Assembly (NCBI GenBank): GCA_035369845.1
Contig: DAOOVD010000022.1
Location: 1-38,597 of the forward strand
Length of the DNA: 38,597 nt
From: DAOOVD01 sp035369845
Lineage (GTDB): Bacteria; Bacillota; Desulfotomaculia; Desulfotomaculales; Pelotomaculaceae
Direction: 5' to 3'
Shown: positions 6,831 to 13,893 of the stretch, piece by piece
Layout of the letters: each line of letters begins with the position of its first letter
How positions within the stretch are numbered: position 1 is the stretch's first letter
Notes under the pieces: generated by a model
Seen by the model: the letters and a program-made list of their open reading frames with translations, nothing else
Told to the model about the DNA's origin: nothing
The model's database searches: none
Program-made: the position numbers and the translations under genes

Positions 6831-9026
6831 ATGATGGCGTGCCTTCTTATTGGAAAAAATGCCGGGAAAGTCGGAACCGTTATTAATACTGGCGGTATTC
6901 AAGTATACAAACTAAAGAAGCCTTCGGGTTACGCAGAATTACAGGGTATTTATTTTAACGCGATCTACTCCCACTACCTTAGTAACACCCCAACCGCATA
7001 CGCGATAGAAGATCCGGACAAGTTTTTCCGCGCCGTGCTTTCGATATCAGATCCCCCGCCGGTGGGATGCCCCTTGACTGCCGAGAAAGCCGTGCGGCAC
7101 CTGCAGAGGCTGCCGAGGGTTGACGACATCAGTAAGGCCAGGTTCCCGCAGGCGAAAGGGTGCGGCCCGGTTGAAATCGGGATGAAGCTGGACGCCGAGC
7201 AGGCTCAGGCGGCAGCCCACTATTTAGGTCCAGCCCTTGTAATAGCGCCGGCCGGTTCCGGCAAGACCACCACCCTGACAGCGAGGGTGGTGATGTTGAT
7301 CAAGCGGGGAATTAAGCCGGAGCGCGTGCTGTGCCTGACGTTCACCAAAAAAGCCGCCCAGGAGATGCGGGAGCGCTTGGCCAGAGAACTCGGCGAACCC
7401 GGGAAGGCAGTTACGGTAAAGACTTACCATGCTCTTGCATACCAGTTGATAGCCGAATTTGAGGGGCGCGTTCCCAGCCTCATAACCGACAGGTATAAAG
7501 TGCTGCGGGAATTGATGTTTGAAGACACGTTCAACTATAAGATATCTGTAGAAGACGCCGACAGCTTCATAAGCCTCCAGCTGAACAGCCTGACCCCGCC
7601 CGGAATAGCAAAAGCCAACAGCGATAGCCAGTGGCAGATGAAAAGGCTGTACCAGGCGTATTGGGAATACCTTGAGAAACACCGCCTGTACGACCAGGAT
7701 TTTCTGTTGATGAAGCTGTACGAAATGCTTCTCAGCGATCCGAAGAAGAGGCACGCGCTGATGGACTATGCGGCTCCCGGCGACCCGCCCGGCTACCCGA
7801 GGGGAAGGTGGCACTTTGTTTTGGTAGACGAAGCGCAGGATAACAACCTTGCCCAGGACGTGCTGACGAGGTTTTTTACCCCCTGGGACAACGTGTTTTT
7901 TGTGGGCGATGAAGACCAGCTCCTGTATACGTTCCGCGGCAGCGACGTTAACCGCATATTGGCGTTGAACAAAAGTTATCCTTGTATGAAGGAGATGTAC
8001 TTGAAGGTTAATTACCGCTGCCGGCCCGAGATAGTTAAGGCGGCAGACCGGATGATCCGGAAAAATGTCTTGCGGCGAAACAAGGATATTGTGGCGTACA
8101 GGGAAGGAACGGAAGGCGTGGTGAAGTCGAAGTTTTTCACAAGCGCCGGAGCGGAATACGAGTGGATAGCCCAGGAGATCAAAGCGCTTACGGACAGCGG
8201 CACAAAACCCGGAGAGATAGCAGCCCTCTACCGTATAAACGTCCAGGGAGACGCTGTAGCGGCATGCTTAAAGGACAAAGACATACCCCATTGCGTTCAC
8301 AGGGACGGGAAATCGCTCTTTCAGCACTGCGAAGTTGAGGCTTTGCTGAACCATCTGGTGCTTGTCCTGCCGGAATTTCGGAATACTCGGGAGTTCAAGG
8401 CAGCGCTGCTGAAAAGTTTGGTTGTGCCCAAACGGACGGACAAGGTCACAGGGTACGAGAACGCGCTGGCCGAAACGCCGGATGGAGACCCTATGGCTGT
8501 AATAACCAAAACCTCTGTGAAACTGGATGACGAAAAGGTTCAGGAATTCTGCTGCCAGTTGTTGAACATGAACCTGCTCCGCATGCCGAACGCCGGTTTG
8601 GTGGTGGCGTACGTAAGGGAGAAGTTCATCGAGAGCTGGTACGGCAGTGAAGCCGAGTCCGAGCGCTTGGATATAATAGAAAGCATTGCGTCAAGATTCA
8701 GGTCGGCGGCGGATTTCGTCAGGTGGGTGAACAGGACAAAGCTGAACGGCAAGGAAGACAAAAACAGAGACGGCGTGCAGCTCATGACCGTCCACAGCGC
8801 CAAGGGGCTGGAATTTCCGGTTGTGTTTCTGGTGAACTGCACCGAGGGGTATTTCCCGTATGCAAGGTCTGTGGAGGAAGGGAGTCTTGAGGAAGAGCGG
8901 CGGATATTTTATGTTGGGGTAACCCGGGCGAGGGACACGTTGTACCTGACTGGATATGCCGACCGAAAAAAGAAACTGTCGCGGTTTCTTATGGATGCTG
9001 GGATTTGCGAGAAGTCAACGATTTGA
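6831..9026 (+). CDS. UvrD/PcrA-like superfamily 1A DNA helicase
   Basis: All core SF1A motifs are visible: Walker A APAGSGKTTTL at ~139, Ia LTFTKKAAQEM, II LVDEAQDN at ~332, III GDEDQLLYTFRGSD, IV NYRCRPEIV, V VHSAKGLEF at ~653 and VI FYVGVTRARDTLYL at ~694. It should unwind DNA 3'-to-5'. The first ~120 residues precede the helicase core and do not match a usual UvrD start; they may be an element-specific adaptor. At 731 residues it is otherwise of PcrA size. ATG 6831 follows AAAGAGG at ~10 bases. It could support replication or transfer of the element. It could also be a helicase partner for the type IV CRISPR complex, which lacks one, though it lies 16 kb away and nothing in the sequence links them. 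Confidence 0.9.
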   Translation: MMACLLIGKNAGKVGTVINTGGIQVYKLKKPSGYAELQGIYFNAIYSHYLSNTPTAYAIEDPDKFFRAVLSISDPPPVGCPLTAEKAVRHLQRLPRVDDISKARFPQAKGCGPVEIGMKLDAEQAQAAAHYLGPALVIAPAGSGKTTTLTARVVMLIKRGIKPERVLCLTFTKKAAQEMRERLARELGEPGKAVTVKTYHALAYQLIAEFEGRVPSLITDRYKVLRELMFEDTFNYKISVEDADSFISLQLNSLTPPGIAKANSDSQWQMKRLYQAYWEYLEKHRLYDQDFLLMKLYEMLLSDPKKRHALMDYAAPGDPPGYPRGRWHFVLVDEAQDNNLAQDVLTRFFTPWDNVFFVGDEDQLLYTFRGSDVNRILALNKSYPCMKEMYLKVNYRCRPEIVKAADRMIRKNVLRRNKDIVAYREGTEGVVKSKFFTSAGAEYEWIAQEIKALTDSGTKPGEIAALYRINVQGDAVAACLKDKDIPHCVHRDGKSLFQHCEVEALLNHLVLVLPEFRNTREFKAALLKSLVVPKRTDKVTGYENALAETPDGDPMAVITKTSVKLDDEKVQEFCCQLLNMNLLRMPNAGLVVAYVREKFIESWYGSEAESERLDIIESIASRFRSAADFVRWVNRTKLNGKEDKNRDGVQLMTVHSAKGLEFPVVFLVNCTEGYFPYARSVEEGSLEEERRIFYVGVTRARDTLYLTGYADRKKKLSRFLMDAGICEKSTI

Positions 9027-9038
9027 AAAAATGAAAAT

Positions 9039-9055
9039 TTATAGTCCGAATTTGG
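9039..9055. repeat. Target-site duplication, left copy
   Basis: TTATAGTCCGAATTTGG occurs here and again at 10743-10759, exactly flanking the IS. A shared following T makes the copy 17 or 18 bp. Long duplications of this kind are a feature of the IS1202-like group. Confidence 0.85.
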
Positions 9056-9155
9056 TGTCAATATTCTATGAAAATGTCACCTAAAAGGGGGAGTTTTATT
9101 CTGAGAAAATGTCACTCCTTAAGGATCTAAAGAATCAAAAAGAGCAGGGGGAAAG

Positions 9156-9293
9156 GGGCGGCTGCCCTTGACGTGTAGGCTGATTTTTAAACAAGCGAGG
9201 GGCAACGGCGAGAGGCATAAGAACATATCCGTAGCCCCTTCGCCGATTACTAATTTTAGCCCACATGTCAAGGGTTAAAACTAGCAGCCGCCC
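9156..9293. other. Large imperfect inverted repeat in the IS, 3' of the transposase gene
   Basis: GGGCGGCTGC (9156-9165) pairs with GCAGCCGCCC (9284-9293), and CCCTTGACGTGT (9165-9176) pairs with ACATGTCAAGGG (9263-9274). Inner AGGGGC/GCCCCT and CGGCGA/TCGCCG stems add branches. This region is the 3' untranslated part of the transposase mRNA and occupies most of the gene-free stretch 9027-9334. It may act as a transcription barrier against neighbouring promoters. Confidence 0.6.
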
Positions 9294-9334
9294 AAAACAC
9301 GAGCTCAGAGTTCCGGCTCAAAGCATAAGTTAAT

Positions 9335-10672
9335 TTATTTCCAGGCAAGCCTTGAACTGTAAAGGGCATTAAGGATTTCCCGGTCCGATTCATCGTACAT
9401 GGTTGCAGGGAATCTAACAGATTTGGTCCTCCAGGGGTGGTTTTCTGCGGGAGCAACAGGTTTACGAGGCTGCCTTGGCTGTTTGGGAGCCGCATCCTTT
9501 GGTGGTAACGCTTCCAATACCTCAACATCATAGATTGAGCCACTGTACTGCACCTTTAAGCCGAACTGAGGGCTTTTTAACACAGTAATTTTAGCTTTAG
9601 GAATTATCGGCATTGCTTTACCGTTACGAACAACCCTGTAATAAACACCTCCGTAAGAAAACGCAGAACCGTGGTCAACCTGCCTAGTTTCCTTGATGCA
9701 TAAAATATAGTCGGGGTTAATGTTATTCTCAAGCTTGCGGAAGGCGGACTGAGGATCCTTAGGCTCAACAGCAAACTTTTCATTGTACTTATTAATAAAT
9801 GTAGCCAAGAAAGCATTTGCTTCCTCCATAGTAGATACGCCGGCAATACTTAATTCAACGGGAAGTCTGCTTTGCAGGGTTTCCCATAACCTTTCGATAC
9901 GCCCCTTTGCTTGAGCAGATTTTGCCCAAATAAGGTTAGTGCCTAGTTCAGCCATAGCCCTACCAAATTGAGTAACCTTGACCTTTTTGCCGTTTAATTC
10001 GTCTTCGAGTGATAACTTGTCTGATTTAGGAGAACGGAAGATGGTATGACAATCCACATAAACGGCCAGCGGCACACCGTTATTCGAGATTACAGTCTTC
10101 ATAATCCGGAAATGCCCTTCAAGGCACTCGTTACGCATGAAAAACAAGGCTAATATCTCCCCTGTAGCATCATCAACGGCTCCATGCAGTGAACATTCCT
10201 CATTGTTAAAAAGCCAGGCGTGGGGGCTGGCATCAATAATCACCAGCATACCTCTTTGGGGCTTCCTTTTCCTGCGTTTATGATGTTTTACTTTGGAATG
10301 CTTTTTGGGGCTTGCAAACCCATTTGAAACAAGTATTCTGTAGAACGAAGACTTGCTAAGGCTAATGGACTCATATTCGAAAAGCAACTCCTGAAAATGC
10401 GAAAAATTGGCTTTTGAGTATTTCTCAGATTTTTTATGATTGACAACTAAGTTCTGAACTTCATCAGTTAGAGCATGCGGAGGTTTCCGGCCTCTGTTTT
10501 TGTGGATTACGAACGCCTCGCCGTATTCCTTTACCCCCTTTTTAATGCGTTTTACCTGGCGTTCGCTCAAGCCTAAAATCTCTGCTGCTTCACTGATAGT
10601 CATTTTTCCGTCGAGTAAGTAACGGGCCACATATAGCTTGTTTCGTTCATCCTGTGTCATTGATAATATCAT
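9335..10672 (-). CDS. DDE transposase, ISNCY family
   Basis: This 445-residue protein has an N-terminal helix-turn-helix (MTISEAAEILGLSERQVKRI), a basic linker and an RNase H-fold integrase core. Candidate catalytic residues are Asp in LVIIDASPHAW, Asp in AVYVDCHTIF and Glu in KGRIERLWETLQ, consistent with the DDE set that cuts and joins IS ends. The C-terminal tail is Pro/Lys-rich. The frame is intact, so the copy could be mobile. It is transcribed away from the cas operon. The start ATG has GGAGGG a few bases upstream on its strand. Confidence 0.9.
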   Translation of the reverse strand: MILSMTQDERNKLYVARYLLDGKMTISEAAEILGLSERQVKRIKKGVKEYGEAFVIHKNRGRKPPHALTDEVQNLVVNHKKSEKYSKANFSHFQELLFEYESISLSKSSFYRILVSNGFASPKKHSKVKHHKRRKRKPQRGMLVIIDASPHAWLFNNEECSLHGAVDDATGEILALFFMRNECLEGHFRIMKTVISNNGVPLAVYVDCHTIFRSPKSDKLSLEDELNGKKVKVTQFGRAMAELGTNLIWAKSAQAKGRIERLWETLQSRLPVELSIAGVSTMEEANAFLATFINKYNEKFAVEPKDPQSAFRKLENNINPDYILCIKETRQVDHGSAFSYGGVYYRVVRNGKAMPIIPKAKITVLKSPQFGLKVQYSGSIYDVEVLEALPPKDAAPKQPRQPRKPVAPAENHPWRTKSVRFPATMYDESDREILNALYSSRLAWK

Positions 10673-10742
10673 CCCTCCATTTTAACCTGGGTGACATTTT
10701 CATAGAAATATTTCAGGGTGACATTATCACAGAATAAACACA

Positions 10743-10759
10743 TTATAGTCCGAATTTGG
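10743..10759. repeat. Target-site duplication, right copy
   Basis: Exact second copy of TTATAGTCCGAATTTGG. Its last bases abut the predicted -35 box of the cas operon. Confidence 0.85.
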
Positions 10760-10788
10760 TTGAATTTTTAAAATAATTGCTTTAAAAT
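10760..10788 (+). promoter_or_regulatory. Predicted promoter of the type I-C cas operon
   Basis: TTGAAT (10760-10765) and TAAAAT (10783-10788) are spaced by 17 bp. Transcription from about 10795 would give a leader of ~100-140 nt carrying two degenerate CRISPR repeats. The -35 box touches the IS target duplication. Confidence 0.55.
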
Positions 10789-10864
10789 ATGCTGAAATAC
10801 AACTATCACATGGTAAGTTATCGTCCTTTGAGGAATTTAAAAAAGTATTTAGATGAATTCACGT

Positions 10865-10876
10865 GTGGATTGAAAA
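10865..10876 (+). repeat. Degenerate type I-C repeat 1 (3' handle only)
   Basis: GTGGATTGAAAA matches the last 12 bases of the array repeat except the final base. The 5' hairpin half is not preserved. It lies 63 bp upstream of the second degenerate repeat, close to the 66-71 bp repeat period of the array. Confidence 0.55.
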
Positions 10877-10907
10877 AAAATCAAATAGGGGGTATGCAGA
10901 TGGATAT

Positions 10908-10939
10908 GCTGCTCCCCATGCGGGAGCGTGGATTGAAAG
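10908..10939 (+). repeat. Degenerate type I-C repeat 2, hairpin conserved, at the cas3 start
   Basis: 26 of 32 positions match the array repeat. The stem is GCTCCC/GGGAGC where the array has GCCCCC/GGGGGC: the third pair changed from C-G to T-A, so pairing is kept. The 3' handle TGGATTGAAAG is preserved except the last base. The TTG of ATTGAAA is in frame with cas3, and GGGAG of the hairpin lies at Shine-Dalgarno distance. Confidence 0.8.
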
Positions 10940-13152
10940 CACATACAAAGAATAGCCAAGGTAAAGAACATCTCCTTGTGGATCATCTCTGTTCGGTAGC
11001 GGATAAAGCAAAAGCTTTTGTAAAAAATTTTTACAATGGACAATTTACATCACTGGCCTGGTTGATTGGTTTGCTCCACGACCTGGGAAAAGCTCACCCC
11101 TCGTTTCAGGAATACTTGCAAGCGCAGCAGGAGGGGAAGAGTTGCCTAAAGATGCCGCATTCGCCCTGGGGCGCCGCTTTTGTACATCTCGCCCTGAACA
11201 GATTTCCCCTGCAGCATGAACTGACCCTGCCGGTAGCCGGGCACCACGCTGGCCTGAGTGAATATGGTGACCTGACGGCCAAAATAAAAAATTACAGCTT
11301 GGAACAGGAGCGGGTAAAAGAAATTATAACCCTTATGCACAGTGTTTTCCAGGTATTGTTGCGCAGAGGGATACCAGCCGGCATTTTACAGATACCGGGA
11401 CTGACCCCCGTGCAGAGGGAACTGTTAATCCGTATGCTTTTCTCCGCTCTGGTGGATGCAGACAGACTGGATACGGAAGCGCACTTTTACCCGCAGAGCC
11501 GCCTGCTGCGGCAGAAAAACAGAGCGCTGGCCGAGCTCGCGGAAAAGTTGCAGGATGCTCAACAGGAACTTATTGCGCAAAGCAGGCCGTCAAAAGTAAA
11601 CAATATCCGTCGCCAAGTGTACGAGGCCTGCGTGAAGAAGGCATCTTTGAAGCCGGGTTTTTTCCGCCTGACGGTGCCCACCGGAGGCGGCAAAACGCGC
11701 AGTGTTCTGGCTTTTGCCTTAAATCACGCCCTGATTAACGGACAGGAGCGAGTGATATTTGCCTTGCCCTATACCAGTATTATTGACCAGACGGCAGGAG
11801 TGTATCGGGATATTTTGGGAGAAGATGCTGTGCTTGAACACCACAGCCAGGTTTTGCTGCCGGATGATGATGAAGATGAGGATGAAATTGCGGTTCGACT
11901 AAAGCTGGCGGCAGAAAACTGGGACATGCCTTTGGTTGTTACCACTACCGTTCAGTTTTTTGAAAGCCTTTTTAACAACAGCCCTGCAAAGTGCCGCAAG
12001 CTACACCGTATTGCCGGTAGTGTGGTAGTGCTTGATGAAGCCCAGAGCCTGCCTGTAGAATTACTTCGACCGACCATGCAGGTATTACGTGATCTGGTAG
12101 AAAACTATGGCGTAACTGTAGTGTTGTCAACAGCTACTCAGCCAGCTTTGCAGGGAGAATACCTGCCGGAATTACAAGATGTTGAGATAACGGAAATTGT
12201 GCCCGATTACAAGCAACATTTTGCCCAGTTGAAGAGAGTATACTATGAGCGCCTTGTTGTAACCAACAATAGATTAGTGTCAGTTGACGAATTTGCAGAG
12301 GAGATATTAAAACATCAACAGGTGCTGGTAATACTAAATACTAGGAAAAAATCTGTTGAACTGATTAAAGCTTTAGTTAAAAAAGGATGCCGGGAAGGGT
12401 TATTTTATCTTTCCACCTTTTTATGCGCCACTCACCGCCGGCAGGTGTTGCGAGAAGTACATTGCCGGCTGGATGAAAACCGTCAGTTGGAAGAAAAAAA
12501 GCCTGTCCGCTTAGTCAGTACCCAGGTGGTAGAAGCGGGCGTAGATCTAGACTTTCCGGTAGTCTTCCGTGCCATCGGCCCGCTGGACCGTATCGTGCAG
12601 GCCGCTGGCCGTTGCAACAGGGAAGGCGGGCTGCCGAATTTGGGAAAGGTGGTTATATTTGAGCTAACCGATGAGCGGTCGCCACGCGGGCCTTACAAGG
12701 CGGGTCTTGAGATAGCCAAAATGCTGCTTGCAGAACAAAAATCTCTGGAAGTACTGACTAAACCTGAGATATATGAAACCTATTTCACTAGGCTTTACCG
12801 CACTGTGGGTAATGACCTGGACGCCAGAAAAATCCAGGAAAAGAGGGGAAAACTCAACTATCCGGCTACAGCTGCCGAATACCGCTTAATTAAAGAAAGC
12901 ACCCTTCCCGTGCTGGTCCGGTATGGCGATTATGCTCGTGTTCTGAATGAATGGACCAGACAACCGGGGAAAAGTAATTGGCGTAAGCTTCAGCCGTATA
13001 TTGTAAATGTATTCGAATGGGAAGCCAAGCAGTTGCTAAGGGATGGTTTGCTGTCCAGTGTTACAGAGGGATTGTATATCTGGGAAGGATCGTATGATAA
13101 CTTACTGGGGATTGGCCGATTTGAGTTTGATCCCGCCGACCTGATTGTATAG
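10933..13152 (+). CDS. cas3: Type I-C Cas3 HD nuclease-helicase
   Basis: Cas3 is recruited by the type I effector to unwind and degrade target DNA. The N-terminal HD nuclease shows GLLHDLGK (His49/Asp50 from this start), AGHHAGL and DADRLD. The SF2 helicase has VPTGGGKT at ~249, VLDEAQSL at ~368, STATQPAL and STQVVEAGVDLDF, and ends in QAAGRCNREG. All key residues are present. The start is uncertain: TTG 10933 gives MKAHTKNSQGK, matching where the family usually begins, with GGGAG six bases upstream; ATG 10900, behind TAGGGGGT, and ATG 10894, 10906 and 10918 are in-frame alternatives. Every option except TTG begins before or inside the degenerate repeat. First gene of a seven-gene operon. Confidence 0.93.
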   Translation: MKAHTKNSQGKEHLLVDHLCSVADKAKAFVKNFYNGQFTSLAWLIGLLHDLGKAHPSFQEYLQAQQEGKSCLKMPHSPWGAAFVHLALNRFPLQHELTLPVAGHHAGLSEYGDLTAKIKNYSLEQERVKEIITLMHSVFQVLLRRGIPAGILQIPGLTPVQRELLIRMLFSALVDADRLDTEAHFYPQSRLLRQKNRALAELAEKLQDAQQELIAQSRPSKVNNIRRQVYEACVKKASLKPGFFRLTVPTGGGKTRSVLAFALNHALINGQERVIFALPYTSIIDQTAGVYRDILGEDAVLEHHSQVLLPDDDEDEDEIAVRLKLAAENWDMPLVVTTTVQFFESLFNNSPAKCRKLHRIAGSVVVLDEAQSLPVELLRPTMQVLRDLVENYGVTVVLSTATQPALQGEYLPELQDVEITEIVPDYKQHFAQLKRVYYERLVVTNNRLVSVDEFAEEILKHQQVLVILNTRKKSVELIKALVKKGCREGLFYLSTFLCATHRRQVLREVHCRLDENRQLEEKKPVRLVSTQVVEAGVDLDFPVVFRAIGPLDRIVQAAGRCNREGGLPNLGKVVIFELTDERSPRGPYKAGLEIAKMLLAEQKSLEVLTKPEIYETYFTRLYRTVGNDLDARKIQEKRGKLNYPATAAEYRLIKESTLPVLVRYGDYARVLNEWTRQPGKSNWRKLQPYIVNVFEWEAKQLLRDGLLSSVTEGLYIWEGSYDNLLGIGRFEFDPADLIV

Positions 13153-13167
13153 TAAGGAGGTTTGAAG

Positions 13168-13893
13168 TTGAGTAATGTTTTGACTACCTGTGACGTGGCG
13201 GTGAAATTCTGGGGAGATCTAGCCTGTTTTACCAGACCGGAGTTTAAGGTGGACCGGGTCACCTACCCGGTAATGACGCCTTCGGCTGCTCGCGGGGTCC
13301 TGGAGGCTATCTTCTGGAAGCCGGAAATACGCTGGGAAATTCGTGAGATCTGGGTACTTAACCCGATTAAGGAAATAGCCATAATGCGCAACGAGATAGA
13401 AAATCGCCAGGGGATTCGGAGTGGGCCGATTTTTATTGAGGACAGACGGCAGCAGCGCACCGGCCTGTTTTTAAAAGAACCAAAATACCTGGTTTTAGCC
13501 GACATCAGATTAAAAGAAGGTGTGATACACACCAAGAAAAAGTACCTGGAACAGGTGACCCGGCACCTTTTACGAGGATCCTGCCACCATCAGCCCTATC
13601 TGGGGACCAGGGAGTGCACGGCTTTCTTTGCCCCGGCCGACGGTAATGAAGAGCCGCAGCCGCTTGATCTGGAAATTGGCAATATGCTGTTTGACATTGC
13701 CTACTGCTGCAACAGCCGGCAAAAGGACATGGAATTTTTACAGCACCTGTCAGGGAAACGGAAAACCGTTTCTGGCTTTGCCAGGCCGCTATTTTTCACC
13801 GCCCGGTTGCAACAGGGGATAATGAAGGTGCCATGGGATAAATACATGGAACTGTACAGGTGGGAGGGAGTTCATGTTAAAGGAGCTTGTTGA
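13168..13893 (+). CDS. cas5c: Type I-C Cas5 (pre-crRNA endoribonuclease)
   Basis: In type I-C systems, which lack Cas6, Cas5 cuts the repeat RNA at the base of its hairpin and holds the 5' handle in Cascade. The 241-residue product begins VAVKFWGDLACFTRPEFKVD and contains YPVMTPSAARGVLEAIFW, both typical of Cas5c/d. TTG 13168 is chosen because AGGAGG ends 7 bases before it; the upstream in-frame TTG 13162 is too close. It follows cas3 by 15 bp and overlaps cas8 by 20 bp. Confidence 0.92.
   Translation: MSNVLTTCDVAVKFWGDLACFTRPEFKVDRVTYPVMTPSAARGVLEAIFWKPEIRWEIREIWVLNPIKEIAIMRNEIENRQGIRSGPIFIEDRRQQRTGLFLKEPKYLVLADIRLKEGVIHTKKKYLEQVTRHLLRGSCHHQPYLGTRECTAFFAPADGNEEPQPLDLEIGNMLFDIAYCCNSRQKDMEFLQHLSGKRKTVSGFARPLFFTARLQQGIMKVPWDKYMELYRWEGVHVKGAC

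Larger units (their letters stand above)
9056..10742 (-). mobile_element. Insertion sequence, ISNCY/IS1202-like
   Basis: A ~1.69-kb element bounded by 17-18 bp direct repeats. The ends are imperfect inverted repeats: TGTCAATATTCTATGAAAAT on the left against TGTGTTTATTCTGTGATAAT on the right (reverse strand), both continuing GTCACC, with 21 of 26 positions matching. Each end contains a second inner copy of the TTCT.TGAAAATGTCAC motif, probably paired transposase-binding sites. One transposase is encoded on the minus strand. Insertion lies directly upstream of the predicted cas operon promoter. The family name rests on the transposase and long duplication. Confidence 0.85.
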
